A DNA stretch of 64,000 bases from Rhodobacter huangdaonensis (lineage in GTDB: Bacteria > Pseudomonadota > Alphaproteobacteria > Rhodobacterales > Rhodobacteraceae): positions 310,001 to 374,000 of the forward strand of contig NZ_SAVA01000001.1 in the NCBI RefSeq assembly GCF_004022465.1, read 5' to 3'. The position numbers were made by a program, and so were the translations under genes. Positions 8,807 through 18,099 of this stretch are shown piece after piece. The notes beneath the pieces are model-generated. The model did no database searches and was not told the DNA's origin. It saw only the letters and a program-made list of their open reading frames with translations. Numbering within the stretch: the first letter of the stretch is position 1; each line of letters starts with the position of its first letter.

Positions 8807-10363
8807 TCAGGCGGGCACGGTGGCAGGGGGCGGCGCCACGGGCGCGGGGCTCGCCCGGCTGCGCGCCGCCATCCGGTGCATCAGCGGCCGCAGCGCGGCA
8901 TGGGTTTCAAGGTACAGCTCAAGCTGCGCGCGGAACTGCGCAGTGCGCCCGGGGTCGGGGTGCACCTCGTCGCGGATCCGCACCATCCGCTCCGCCGCCG
9001 CCTCGAGCGAGGGGTGCAGCCCCGCCCCGACCGCCGCCGCAATCGCGGCACCGAAGGCGGTGGCGTCGCCCACCTCGGGGATGCGCAGCGGCGTGCCGGT
9101 GGCATCGGCGTGCATCTGCACCCAGAACGGCGAGCGCAGCACCCCGCCCGCCAGCGTCATGCTGTCGACCGCAAGGCCCTTCGCGCTCAGCCGGCCGAGG
9201 ATGTTCGCGGTGCCAAGCGCCACCGCCTCCATCAGCGCCCGCGTCACCTCGGCGCGCGAATGCTTGAGCGTCAGCCCCCAGATCGCGCCCTGCAGGTCGT
9301 AATCGGTGAAGGGGTTGCGATTGCCCTGCCAGAAGTCGAGCACGACGAGCCCGTTCGCCCCGGCCGGCGCCGCCTCGGCCTCGGCCAGCAACCGGCCATA
9401 GCCGTCGCCCGCCTCATGCAGCAGATCATGCCACCAGCGCAGGATCGCGCCCGACGAGACCTGCCCGCCCTCCATCACGAAGCGGCCGCGGGTGACGCAA
9501 TCGGGATGCGGGCCGAAGAGGCCCTCGATCTCGACATCCTCGGCCACCACCGGCAGCACCAGATGCGAGGTGCCGGTGATGAGGGCGGTCTCGCCCGGGC
9601 GCAGGGTGTTGAGCCCGACCATCGCGACATAGGCGTCGGTACCGCCCGCCACCACCAGCACATCCGCGGGCAGGCCGGTCTCGGCCGCGGCGGCAGCGCA
9701 AAGCGGCCCGATCGGATCGCCAAGCGCGGGCATCTCCTCGGGGAAACGCGCGGTGATGCCCTGAAGCCCGATCGCGGCGAGGAAATCCTCGGGCCAGCCG
9801 CCGGCGCGCGGATCATAGAACCAGCGGTTGATCGTCAGGTTCTGCCCGAGCGTCAGCCGGCCCGACAGCTTCAGCGCCAGATAATCGGCCATCTCGACGA
9901 ACCAGCGGGTGCGGGCAAACCGCTCGGGCGCCTCTTCGCGCAGCCACAGGATCTTCGGCAGCGCGGTCTCGGCGCTGACCCCGGCGCGCGAGCGGCGCAG
10001 CGCAGCATGGCCCGTCGCCTCGATCCGGCGCGCCTGCGGCGAGGCGCGGTTGTCCATCCACAGGATCGCCTCGGAGACCGGCTCGAGCTCCGCGTCGAGC
10101 GCGACCAGCGTGCTCGAGGTGCCGTCGGCGCAGATCGCGGCGATGCGGGCGGGGTCGATGCCGGCGCGCCCGACCGCCTCGCGGATCGCGCCGCAGGCCG
10201 CGCGCCACCAGTCGGCGGGCGCCTGCGTCGCCCAGCCCGGGCGCGGGTAATGGGTGGGGTAGTCGCGCGTTGCCATGGCAAGCACCTGCCCCGCCGCGTT
10301 GCACACCAGCGCCCGCGCGCCGCCCGTGCCGCAATCAAGCCCGATGGTGATGTCACGCGCCAT
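8807..10363 (-). CDS. FGGY-family carbohydrate kinase (first of two)
   Basis: 518 residues. FGGY kinases phosphorylate sugars or polyols with ATP. Features are the N-terminal phosphate loop IGLDCGTGGARAL, ILWMDNRASPQA at the domain I substrate region, GGTDAYVAMVG around the adenosine/catalytic region, LITGTSHLVLP and a C-terminal LAGGVLRSPFWVQMHAD signature. It is closer in style to ribulokinase / EryA-type polyol kinases than to the XylB-like kinase encoded at 15-16.5 kb, so the locus holds two kinases of different subfamilies. The start overlaps the end of the preceding permease gene by 11 bases, so it is coupled to the ABC importer. Substrate unknown; a polyol is favoured by the GlpD- and SorC-type neighbours. 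Confidence 0.88.
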   Translation of the reverse strand: MARDITIGLDCGTGGARALVCNAAGQVLAMATRDYPTHYPRPGWATQAPADWWRAACGAIREAVGRAGIDPARIAAICADGTSSTLVALDAELEPVSEAILWMDNRASPQARRIEATGHAALRRSRAGVSAETALPKILWLREEAPERFARTRWFVEMADYLALKLSGRLTLGQNLTINRWFYDPRAGGWPEDFLAAIGLQGITARFPEEMPALGDPIGPLCAAAAAETGLPADVLVVAGGTDAYVAMVGLNTLRPGETALITGTSHLVLPVVAEDVEIEGLFGPHPDCVTRGRFVMEGGQVSSGAILRWWHDLLHEAGDGYGRLLAEAEAAPAGANGLVVLDFWQGNRNPFTDYDLQGAIWGLTLKHSRAEVTRALMEAVALGTANILGRLSAKGLAVDSMTLAGGVLRSPFWVQMHADATGTPLRIPEVGDATAFGAAIAAAVGAGLHPSLEAAAERMVRIRDEVHPDPGRTAQFRAQLELYLETHAALRPLMHRMAARSRASPAPVAPPPATVPA

Positions 10364-11369
10364 CGCGGTGCCCTCCCGCGCCGTGGTGGCGCGCCGCCAG
10401 CGTCGCGACCGCGAGCCCGATCAGCAGCAGCGCCCCCTGGATGATCTGGCGCTGGTAATCGGGCAGGCCGAGCAGCGCCGTGCCGCTGAACAGCACCCCG
10501 ATGAAGAGCGTCGCGGTGAGCGTGCCAAGGATGTTCGGCTTGCCGACCCGCACCATCATGCCGCCGAGCAGAACGACCGTCAGCCCGTTGATCAGGTAAG
10601 GTCCGCCGATCATCGGCTGACCCGATGCGAGATGCTCGGCGAGCAGCACCCCCGCGGCGGCGGCACTCACCCCCGACAGCGCGAAAAGCAGCACGCCAAG
10701 CCCCACCACCGGCACGCCGACGCTGCGCACCGCGGCCTCGTTCTGCGCCATCGCGTAGATGTAGCGCCCCATCGCCAGCCGCTCCTGCACCACCCAGGCC
10801 AGCGCCGCGATCAGCAGGACGGGCACCACCACCGGCGGCACCGCGCCCCCGAGCACCGGGTCGAGCAGCGGTGCGAGCGGTCCCGGCGTCTCGATCCGGA
10901 TCACCGTGCCCTTGCCAAGCGCCGCCGCGATCGAGGCGCAGATCCCCGCGGTCGAGATCGTGACGATCAGCGCCGGCAGCCGCATCGCCGAGACGAGGAG
11001 CCCGTTCACCACGCCGACAACAAGCCCCGCCGCCAGCGCCACACCGATCGCCGCGCCCCAGCCCCAGCCCTGCGCCAGGCTCCAGGCGCAGAGCATGTTG
11101 GCGAGCGCCGCGACCTGCATGAAACTGACGTCGATCTTGCCCGCGGCAATCACCCAGGTCAGGCCGAGCACCATCACCGCCATCACCGAGAAGGATTTCA
11201 GCACCGCCGCGATATTGCCGGCGTCGAGGATCTGCGGCCGGACACTGGCCACCGCGAGGGTCAGCACCACCACCGCCGCCGGCAGCCACAGATCGGTGGT
11301 CAGCCGCGCCATGCGCCGGCGCAGGGTGCCGCCCGGGCGGGTCGTCTTGTCGATATAGGTCATGGTCAT
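10353..11369 (-). CDS. Ribose-class ABC transporter permease A
   Basis: 338 residues from the ATG at 11369, which overlaps the stop of permease B (ATGA) and follows a GGAGA ribosome site; an in-frame start 60 bases upstream lies inside permease B and is not needed. It is an RbsC/AraH-like (BPD_transp_2) inner-membrane protein with about 8-10 hydrophobic segments. Family marks are MVLGLTWVIAAGKIDVS in the first third, a helix pair around GVVNGLLVSAMRLPALIVTI and GLTVVLLGGMMVRVGKPNILGT near the end. It pairs with permease B to form a heteromeric channel, unlike the usual RbsC homodimer. Confidence 0.9.
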   Translation of the reverse strand: MTMTYIDKTTRPGGTLRRRMARLTTDLWLPAAVVVLTLAVASVRPQILDAGNIAAVLKSFSVMAVMVLGLTWVIAAGKIDVSFMQVAALANMLCAWSLAQGWGWGAAIGVALAAGLVVGVVNGLLVSAMRLPALIVTISTAGICASIAAALGKGTVIRIETPGPLAPLLDPVLGGAVPPVVVPVLLIAALAWVVQERLAMGRYIYAMAQNEAAVRSVGVPVVGLGVLLFALSGVSAAAAGVLLAEHLASGQPMIGGPYLINGLTVVLLGGMMVRVGKPNILGTLTATLFIGVLFSGTALLGLPDYQRQIIQGALLLIGLAVATLAARHHGAGGHRDGA

Positions 11370-12370
11370 GCCCTGTTCTCCGATTTCCGCGCCGCGCGCG
11401 GGCGCAGCAGGCCAAGCCCGGTGATCCACTCACGCAGGCTGTCCGAAAAGGCGATCACCCCGCCCAGCAGGATCAGGCTGACGACCCCGTCGCTGTAGTA
11501 GTAGGGCACCCCCATCAGCGCGAAGCCGTCGAGCAGCATGGTGATCAGCAAGATCCCCCCGAAGGTGGCGACGACCGAGGTTCCGCCCATCACCGCGGCA
11601 CCGAGGAACACCCCGGCATAGGCCGGCATCATCAGGTTCGCGCCCTTGTTGGTCTCGGCATTGCCCGATTCCGCCAGGATCAGCAGCACCGCCAGCACCG
11701 TGCACAGCGCACACAGCACATAGGCGAGCGCCACGAAGCGCCGCGTCGCGATGCCCGAGAAATGCGCCGCAACCGGGTTCTCGCCGGTGGCATAGAAGGC
11801 CATGCCGGTGCGGGTGCGACTCATCACGAACCAGGCCGCGGCATAGACCGCGAGCAAGATCCACAGCGACACGCCCAGCCCCAGCAGCCGGGCATCGTTG
11901 AGATCGGTGATGCCGCTCTGGAAGAAGTTCTGGAAGATCGAGCGCCCGCCGGTGTAGAGGAACGCCAGCCCGCCGCAGACCGAACCGACGGCGATGGTGG
12001 TGACGATGTCGGGCAGCTCGAAATAGCTGATCGCGATGCCCGAGACGGCGCCCAGCACCGCGCCAAGCGCCATCCCGCCGCAGATCGCCGCCCAGAGCGG
12101 CAGCCCGGCGGCAATCATCGCCCCCATCGACATCGCCGCGAAAGCCGCAATGCCGGCGATCGACAGGTCGAACTTGCGCACGATCACCACGAAGGTAAGG
12201 CCAAGTGCCGCGAGCCCGTTCGCCGCCATGTGCCGGGCGATGCCGTTCAGGCTCGCGTGGCTCAGAAAGCGCGGCTCGATCAGCGCGAAGACCGCGCCCA
12301 CCCCCAGCACCAGCGCGACAAAGCCCAGAACCCGGGCCGCGCCGCGGAAATGATCGTTCAGCCGGCTCAT
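11366..12370 (-). CDS. Ribose-class ABC transporter permease B
   Basis: 334 residues, the second BPD_transp_2 permease. Family marks are LGLTFVVIVRKFDLSIAGIA near residues 55-75, SYFELPDIVTTIAVGS, and YATGENPVAAHFSGI followed by the C-terminal GGTSVVATFGGILLI. The start ATG overlaps the ATPase stop by 4 bases and its own stop overlaps permease A by 4 bases, so the three genes are tightly coupled. The rhamnose importer RhaPQ and the AI-2 importer LsrCD also use two different permeases of this class; the sequence does not tell which substrate class applies here. Confidence 0.9.
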   Translation of the reverse strand: MSRLNDHFRGAARVLGFVALVLGVGAVFALIEPRFLSHASLNGIARHMAANGLAALGLTFVVIVRKFDLSIAGIAAFAAMSMGAMIAAGLPLWAAICGGMALGAVLGAVSGIAISYFELPDIVTTIAVGSVCGGLAFLYTGGRSIFQNFFQSGITDLNDARLLGLGVSLWILLAVYAAAWFVMSRTRTGMAFYATGENPVAAHFSGIATRRFVALAYVLCALCTVLAVLLILAESGNAETNKGANLMMPAYAGVFLGAAVMGGTSVVATFGGILLITMLLDGFALMGVPYYYSDGVVSLILLGGVIAFSDSLREWITGLGLLRPRAARKSENRA

Positions 12371-13881
12371 GCCGCAACCTCCCCCATGATCCCAGCCATC
12401 AGCAGCTCGTCGCGGCTGAACCGGCGCGCTCCCGGCGCCACCAGCCGCCCCTTGTGCAGCGCCACGCTGCGATCGGAGACGCCGTGCACCTCGTCGCAGT
12501 CGCTCGAAATCACCACCACCGCGGCGGTCTCGGCGAGCGCGCGCATCTGCGCATAGATCTTCGCCCGCGCGCCGATATCGACGCCGACCGTGGGCTCGAC
12601 GAAGATGTAGATGTCGGCCTGACTGTAGAGCCCCTTCGCCAGCACGATCTTCTGCTGGTTGCCACCGGAAAAGCCGCTCGCCGGCGTGGTCAGGCTGGGC
12701 GGATGCAGCGCCACCTGCCGCGTCAGCTCCTGCGCGTCGCGGCGCAGCCTTCCGCGGCGCAGCGCCCAGAACCCGCCCGAGGCGCGGCGCAGGTTGGCGA
12801 GCGGCACGTTGAACAGCGCCGGCCGGCTCAGCGCCAGCCCCTCGCTGCGCCGGTCGCCCGGCACGAGGAAGATGCCGGCATCGAGCGCCGCGCGCGGCGA
12901 GCGCAGCACCACCTCGCGGCCATGCACGCGGATCGTGCCGCGCACGGCCGGCAGCGCGCCGAAGATCGTCTTCGACAGCTCGTCGCAGCCCGATCCGACC
13001 AGCCCGAAGATGCCGAGGATCTCGCCGCGGCGGGCCTGAAGGCTGATGTCGGTGAACTCGTGCGGCCGGCCGAGCCCCGCAAGCTCGAGCAGCGCCGCAC
13101 CCGCGGGCGCGCCGGCCTTCGGCGGGAACACGTCGCCGATCGCCTCGCCCAGCATCAGCTCGGCCAGCGACACCCGGCTCTCGCGCGCCTCGGCAACGCT
13201 CATCCGCGCCACGCAGGTGCCGGCACGGAACACCGAGAAGCTGTCGGCGATGGCAAAGACCTCCTCGAGCTGGTGGGTGATGTAGATGATCGAGATGCCG
13301 CGGGTCTTGAGCTGGTTCATCAGCGCGAAGAGGTCCTCGCGCTCGACCTCGGTCAGCGTCGAGGTCGGCTCGTCGAGGATCAGCACGCGGATGCCGTCGA
13401 CGGCGAGCGCCTGCAGGATCGCCACCGCCTCGCGTTCGACCGCCGACATCTGCCCGACCTCCTGGCGCAGATCGAGCGGCACGGCAAAGCGCGCCAGCAG
13501 CGCCTCGGCGCGGGCCTCGAGCCCGGCGCGGTCGATGCGGCCGAACAGCCCGCGGCCGGCGGTCTCGCGACCGAGGAAGATGTTGTCGAGCCCGCTCATG
13601 TCGGCGACCAGCTCGGGGTGCTGCTGCACCGTGGCGATGCCGGCGCGGATCGCGTCCTCTGGGGTGCGGAAATGCACCTCGCGGCCGGCGACGGTGAGCG
13701 TGCCGCCGTCTTTCTGGATGATCCCCGAGAGGATCTTGATGAAGGTGGATTTTCCCGCGCCGTTGATGCCGAGCAGGGCGTGCACCTCGCCCGGCTCGAC
13801 GTGGAAGTCCACGCCGCGCAGGGCCTGCACCGGGCCGAACCGCTTCGACACATCGGACGCCGTCAGAACGGGCGTTGCCAT
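12367..13881 (-). CDS. Ribose-class ABC transporter ATPase with two nucleotide-binding domains
   Basis: 504 residues, the length of RbsA/MglA. The N-terminal domain carries Walker A GINGAGKST (about 38-46), the Q-loop region TVQQHPELV, a signature read as VGQMSAVEREAV and Walker B LILDEPTS. The second domain has the degenerate Walker A GLVGSGCDELSK and signature FSGGNQQKIVLAKGL, followed by IFVEPTVGVDIGA. As usual in this family the two sites differ, with the C-terminal one degenerate in Walker A. It energises permeases A and B. It follows the binding-protein gene by 64 bases, in which a long stem-loop is encoded. Confidence 0.93.
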   Translation of the reverse strand: MATPVLTASDVSKRFGPVQALRGVDFHVEPGEVHALLGINGAGKSTFIKILSGIIQKDGGTLTVAGREVHFRTPEDAIRAGIATVQQHPELVADMSGLDNIFLGRETAGRGLFGRIDRAGLEARAEALLARFAVPLDLRQEVGQMSAVEREAVAILQALAVDGIRVLILDEPTSTLTEVEREDLFALMNQLKTRGISIIYITHQLEEVFAIADSFSVFRAGTCVARMSVAEARESRVSLAELMLGEAIGDVFPPKAGAPAGAALLELAGLGRPHEFTDISLQARRGEILGIFGLVGSGCDELSKTIFGALPAVRGTIRVHGREVVLRSPRAALDAGIFLVPGDRRSEGLALSRPALFNVPLANLRRASGGFWALRRGRLRRDAQELTRQVALHPPSLTTPASGFSGGNQQKIVLAKGLYSQADIYIFVEPTVGVDIGARAKIYAQMRALAETAAVVVISSDCDEVHGVSDRSVALHKGRLVAPGARRFSRDELLMAGIMGEVAA

Positions 13882-13908
13882 GGCTTCAGTTCCTCATGTT
13901 GCGTTTGC

Positions 13909-13937
13909 GGGCCGCGGGCGGGGGTCCCCCGCGGCCC
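13909..13937 (-). promoter_or_regulatory. Intercistronic stem-loop between binding-protein and ATPase genes
   Basis: A 10-bp GC stem GGGCCGCGGG / CCCGCGGCCC with a 9-base loop lies 8 bases after the binding-protein stop. There is no T-run on the minus strand, so it is not a full terminator. Such structures after binding-protein genes are known to protect the upstream mRNA 3' end or attenuate read-through, giving more binding protein than membrane components. That role is inferred here. Confidence 0.6.
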
Positions 13938-13945
13938 GGCCCGGG

Positions 13946-14956
13946 TCAGAGCGCGCGGGTCCAGCCCAGCTCTCCGGCGCGCCCCGGCACGTCGTAATCG
14001 TCGGGAATGCCCGCCTGCAGCATGTCTCGGGTCACCGCATAGGTCGGGGTGATCACCAGCCGCGGCGTCTTGCGCCCGGCCAGCCCCTCATGCGCATAGA
14101 AGACGCTGGCATAGGCCATCTCGTAGAAGCTCTGCGCCATCGAGAGTTTCAGCGGCGTATCGGCAGCGATGTAGTTGAAGGCCTGCGAGCCGCCGTCGAT
14201 GCCGGTCAGGATCAGGTCGGCCCGCCCCGCGGCGCGGGCGGCAAGCGTGCCCTCGACCGAGGCGCCATCCCAGGCGCACCAGATCGCATCGACATCGGGG
14301 TTCGAGGTCAGGATGTTGTCGACCGCCTGACGCGGCGTGACATTGCCGGCCAGCGCAAAGGCCCATTCGGTGACGATCTCGATCTCGGGATAGCGGCGCA
14401 GCGTCCATTCCATGCCGAGCGTGCGCTGATCCCAGCTTTCGTTTTGCGGCAGCATCACCCGGGCGATCTTGCCCTTGCCGTTCAGCGCCTTGCAGATGAA
14501 CTCGGCGGAATACTGACCCATGCCGAAGTTCGAGGACATCGCCGTCGTGGTGATCATCGCGCCCGGCACCGAGCTGTCGGCACAGAAGACCGGGATCCCC
14601 GCGGCGATCGCGCGCTGCACCGCCGGGGCGATCGCCACCGCGTCGGCCGGGGTGACGAAGAGCGCCTCGGGTTTCGAGGCGACGAGCGAGTCGATCTGGT
14701 CGGACTGCACCCGCGCGTCAAAGCCCGCGTCGGTGGTGGTCAGGGAGCCGCCCAGCTCCTTCACCGCGGCGTTGAACCCGTCCTGCAGGTGGCGGCCCGA
14801 GTCATAGGTCGTCCAGCCGAGCGCTGCGGCGAACTTGCGGTCGGCGGCGGCGGCGCGCATCTCGCGCGGCCAGAGCGCGGCGGAAGCGGCGAGCGTCGCG
14901 GCCCCCGCGAGGAAGGCACGGCGGCCAAGGCCCGCGCCGGTGAAATCGTCGGTCAT
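13946..14956 (-). CDS. Ribose-class periplasmic substrate-binding protein with a Tat signal
   Basis: 336 residues from the ATG at 14956, which has a GGAGGAGAG ribosome site. It belongs to the Peripla_BP_4 / RbsB group: KFAAALGWTTYDSGRHLQDGF opens the mature domain, with ALFVTPADAVAIAPAVQRAIAAG and GIPVFCADSSVPGA typical of LacI-fold binding proteins. The signal peptide carries a twin-arginine motif, GRRAFLAG at about 11-18, then AATLAASAALW, so export is predicted through Tat as a folded protein. That is uncommon for this family and may indicate a bound cofactor or very fast folding. It precedes the ATPase and permease genes and supplies their ligand specificity. Confidence 0.9.
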   Translation of the reverse strand: MTDDFTGAGLGRRAFLAGAATLAASAALWPREMRAAAADRKFAAALGWTTYDSGRHLQDGFNAAVKELGGSLTTTDAGFDARVQSDQIDSLVASKPEALFVTPADAVAIAPAVQRAIAAGIPVFCADSSVPGAMITTTAMSSNFGMGQYSAEFICKALNGKGKIARVMLPQNESWDQRTLGMEWTLRRYPEIEIVTEWAFALAGNVTPRQAVDNILTSNPDVDAIWCAWDGASVEGTLAARAAGRADLILTGIDGGSQAFNYIAADTPLKLSMAQSFYEMAYASVFYAHEGLAGRKTPRLVITPTYAVTRDMLQAGIPDDYDVPGRAGELGWTRAL

Positions 14957-15037
14957 GTCGTCTCTCCTCCACTGTTGCACCGCCCTGTTCCCGGGCGGGA
15001 TCCTTGGCCGGCGCCCCGCAAGGCGCCCGCCCCTTCG

Positions 15038-16483
15038 TCAGCACAACGCCGCGACCGTCCTCCAGCGGTCGTAGGCCTGTGTGTAACCGTCGGCATGGGC
15101 GGGCTCGGGCCCGACCGCCTCGCGCAGCGCCGGGCGGCGCAGCACGGTGTCGGGCGCCGCGCCACTCGCCGCGATCATGCCGAGCCGCGCCGCCCCGAAG
15201 GCCGCGCCAAGCGCGCCGGTGCGCGGCACGTCGAGCTCGACCCCGAGCGAGGTCGCGATCATCGCGAGCCAGGGCCGCGAGCGCGAGCCGCCGCCGATCG
15301 CCAGCAGCCGGCGCAGCTCGGAGCCGCCCGAGCGGAAGGCATCGGCGCAGTCGCGCAGCGCGAAGGCCACGCCCTGCATCACCGCCTGCGCCATCGCGAG
15401 GTCGTCGTGCTGATGCGCCAGACCATAGAACCCGCCACGCACCGAGGCATCCGAGCGCGGCGACCAGCAGCCGTCGAGGAAGGGCACGAAGATCAGCCCC
15501 GTCGCCGGCAGCGGCGCCTCGCCCAGTGCCCGGGCCAGCTCGCCGGGGTCGCGCTTGAGCCGCGCGCCGAGCCAGGTCAGGCAGGAGGTCGCGGACAGCA
15601 GGACCGACATCTGGTGCCAGCGGCCGGGGACGGCGTGGCACAGCGTCTCGATCGCGTAATCGCCGGCCGGGCGCGGGCTGTCGTTCGCCACGAACAGCAC
15701 CCCCGAGGTGCCGAGCGACACGGTGCCGTCGCCATCCTCGATCACCCCGGTTCCGCAGGCGCCGCAGGCGTTGTCGCCGCCACCGCCGGCGATCACCGGG
15801 CGGCGGTGCATGCCCCAGCGGGCGGCAAGCTCGCGCCGCAGCCGGCCCGAGACCTCGGTGCCCTCGACCAGCTGCGGCATGTGCGAGCGGTTCAGCCCCG
15901 AGGCCTCGAGCATCCGGTCCGACCAGTTCCGCGCCGCCAGATCGACCCACATCGTGCCGCTGGCATCGGCGAGGTCGGTCGATTTCTCGCCCGACAGCCG
16001 CAGCCGCACATAGTCCTTGGGCAGCAGGACCTTGCGGATCTGGCGATAGGTCTCGGGCTCGTGCCGGCGCAGCCACAGGATCTTGCTGGCCGTCACCCCG
16101 GGCGTCGGCCGGCGCCCGACGCGGGCGACCAGATCGGGCACCCCCGCCATCAGCTCGTCGCATTCGGCGCCGCTGCGGGTGTCGTTCCACAGGATCGCCG
16201 GACGCAACGGCTGATCGCGCGCGTCCAGCACGGTCGCGCCATACATCTGCCCGGACAGCCCGATCCCCTCGACCGCCGCCATCGCCGCCGGATGCCCGGC
16301 CGCAAGGCTGTCGAGCGTCTCGCTCACCGCTTCCCACCACAGTTCGGGGTCCTGCTCCGACCAGCCCGGCCGGTGCCGGCTCACCTCGAGCGGCCGCGAG
16401 GAGGCCTCGCCGATCACGCTCTGGGCGTCATCCATCAGGATGCACTTCACCCCCGACGTTCCAAGGTCGATCCCCAGAAACAT
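15038..16483 (-). CDS. Xylulokinase-like FGGY kinase (second of two)
   Basis: 481 residues, the length of XylB. The start MFLGIDLGTSGVKCILMD and GLSGQMYGATVLD near residue 75 follow XylB closely, as do ILWNDTRSGAECDEL, GGGGDNACGACGTGV and the C-terminal IGGGSRSRPWLAMIA. D-xylulose is the usual substrate, giving xylulose-5-phosphate, but relatives act on other ketoses and polyols. No xylose isomerase or xylitol/arabinitol dehydrogenase gene is in the locus, so the physiological substrate is uncertain. It sits between the GlpD-like gene (86 bases upstream) and the binding-protein gene (81 bases downstream) on the same strand. Confidence 0.87.
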   Translation of the reverse strand: MFLGIDLGTSGVKCILMDDAQSVIGEASSRPLEVSRHRPGWSEQDPELWWEAVSETLDSLAAGHPAAMAAVEGIGLSGQMYGATVLDARDQPLRPAILWNDTRSGAECDELMAGVPDLVARVGRRPTPGVTASKILWLRRHEPETYRQIRKVLLPKDYVRLRLSGEKSTDLADASGTMWVDLAARNWSDRMLEASGLNRSHMPQLVEGTEVSGRLRRELAARWGMHRRPVIAGGGGDNACGACGTGVIEDGDGTVSLGTSGVLFVANDSPRPAGDYAIETLCHAVPGRWHQMSVLLSATSCLTWLGARLKRDPGELARALGEAPLPATGLIFVPFLDGCWSPRSDASVRGGFYGLAHQHDDLAMAQAVMQGVAFALRDCADAFRSGGSELRRLLAIGGGSRSRPWLAMIATSLGVELDVPRTGALGAAFGAARLGMIAASGAAPDTVLRRPALREAVGPEPAHADGYTQAYDRWRTVAALC

Positions 16484-16569
16484 CGCGTCTCCTCCCTGTT
16501 ATACGGCCGCCTCCCGTGCGGCCGGTTGGATCAGAGCGCCCCGGGCCTCCACTCCCGGCGCGATCGCGC

Positions 16570-18099
16570 TCAGGCGCTCTGACGTTTCGGCATCGGTCCT
16601 TCCATGTAGCGTTCCAGCGCCGCCACCTCGGCCGGGCTCAGCACGAGACCAAGCTTCGAGCGGCGGAACAGGATGTCCTCGGCGCTGCGCGCCCATTCCT
16701 GCGCGCGCATGTAGTCGACCTCGCGCGCGGTCAGACCGCCGCCGAAGGCCTCGCCCAGATCGGCACGGCTGCGGGCCCCTCCCAGAACCCGTCGCGCCCG
16801 CGATCCGTAATAGCGCAGAAACCGCGTCGCCTCGGCCTTGCCCAGAAAGCCATAGTCCGCCAGCAGCCCGTCGCGCTCGGCGTCGAATGCCAGGGGCGCG
16901 AAGTCCCCGCCCGGAAGTGCCTTCTGCCCGGTCCATCCCGCCGGCAGCCGCGGGCCTCCCTCAGGGTCTCCGAGGCACGAAGCAATGCGCTCCAGCGCCG
17001 ATTCGGCAAGCCGGCGATAGGTCGTGATCTTGCCACCGAAGACCGAGAGCACCGGCGCCTCGGCCCGGGTGTCGAGCTCGAGCACGTAGTCGCGGGTGGC
17101 CTTCTGCGCCTCGGAACTGCCGTCGTCATAAAGCGGACGCACCCCGGAATAGGTCCAGACCACATCGGCGGGCGTCACCGGGTGCTTGAAATAGCTGCTC
17201 GCGAGCGTGCACAGATAGGCGATTTCCTCGGGCGAGGCCGCGACCTTGGCCGGGTCGCCCGGATAGTCGCGATCGGTGGTGCCGATCAGGGTGAAGCGCC
17301 CCTCGTAGGGGATGGTGAAGACGATCCGGCCGTCCCCGTTCTGGAAGATGAAGCAGCGGTCGTGATCGTAGAGCTTCGGCACGACGATATGCGAGCCCTG
17401 CACCTGCCGCACCCGCCCCTTCGGCGGGCGCCGTGCGATGGTGCGCGCCACATCATTCGCCCAGGGGCCGCCGGCATTGATCAGCATCCGCGCCTCGATG
17501 ACCTCCTCGCGGCCGGTCTCGTCGCGGATCGTGACGCGCCAGCCGCCGCCCGGGCGCGGCTCGGCCCTCGTGCAGCGGGTGCGCACCCGCACCGTCGCAC
17601 CGCGCTCGACCGCGTCGATGGCGTTCAGGATCACCAGCCGGTTGTCCTCGACCCAGCAATCCGAATACTCAAAACCAAGCGTCAGCCCGTCGCGCAGCCC
17701 CTGCCCGATCGGCCCCGACTTCAGGTCGACGCGCGATGTGCCGGGCAGCAGCTTGCGCCCGCCGAGGTGGTCATAGATGAACAGGCCAAGCCGCAGCAGC
17801 CAGGCCGGCCGCATCCCCTTGCTGTGCGGCAGCACGAAGCGCAGCGGGCGCACGATATGCGGCGCGATGCCCCACAGCACCTCGCGTTCGATCAGCGCCT
17901 CGCGCACCAGGCGGAACTCGTGATGTTCGAGATAGCGCAGCCCGCCATGCAGCAGCTTCGTCGAGGAGGACGAGGTCGCCCCGCCCAGATCGCCCTGCTC
18001 GCACAGGACAACCGAATAGCCCCGCCCGACCGCGTCGCGCGCGATGCCGCAGCCGTTGATGCCGCCGCCGATGATGAACAGATCGACCATGTCAGGCAT
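16570..18099 (-). CDS. GlpD-type FAD-dependent phosphopolyol dehydrogenase
   Basis: 509 residues, the size of homodimeric respiratory sn-glycerol-3-phosphate dehydrogenase. The dinucleotide motif is IIGGGINGCGIARDA (about 9-23), followed by TSSSSTKLLHGGLRYLE, the FAD/substrate region of GlpD, and FGGKITTYRRLAE near 360. GlpD oxidises sn-glycerol-3-phosphate to dihydroxyacetone phosphate and passes electrons to quinone; close relatives such as EryB oxidise erythritol phosphate. The start at 18099 overlaps the HAD gene stop by 8 bases; an alternative ATG at 18090 would remove the overlap. No glpF or glpK lies near, and the kinases here are not typical GlpK, so a phosphopolyol other than plain glycerol phosphate is quite possible. 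Confidence 0.87.
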   Translation of the reverse strand: MPDMVDLFIIGGGINGCGIARDAVGRGYSVVLCEQGDLGGATSSSSTKLLHGGLRYLEHHEFRLVREALIEREVLWGIAPHIVRPLRFVLPHSKGMRPAWLLRLGLFIYDHLGGRKLLPGTSRVDLKSGPIGQGLRDGLTLGFEYSDCWVEDNRLVILNAIDAVERGATVRVRTRCTRAEPRPGGGWRVTIRDETGREEVIEARMLINAGGPWANDVARTIARRPPKGRVRQVQGSHIVVPKLYDHDRCFIFQNGDGRIVFTIPYEGRFTLIGTTDRDYPGDPAKVAASPEEIAYLCTLASSYFKHPVTPADVVWTYSGVRPLYDDGSSEAQKATRDYVLELDTRAEAPVLSVFGGKITTYRRLAESALERIASCLGDPEGGPRLPAGWTGQKALPGGDFAPLAFDAERDGLLADYGFLGKAEATRFLRYYGSRARRVLGGARSRADLGEAFGGGLTAREVDYMRAQEWARSAEDILFRRSKLGLVLSPAEVAALERYMEGPMPKRQSA

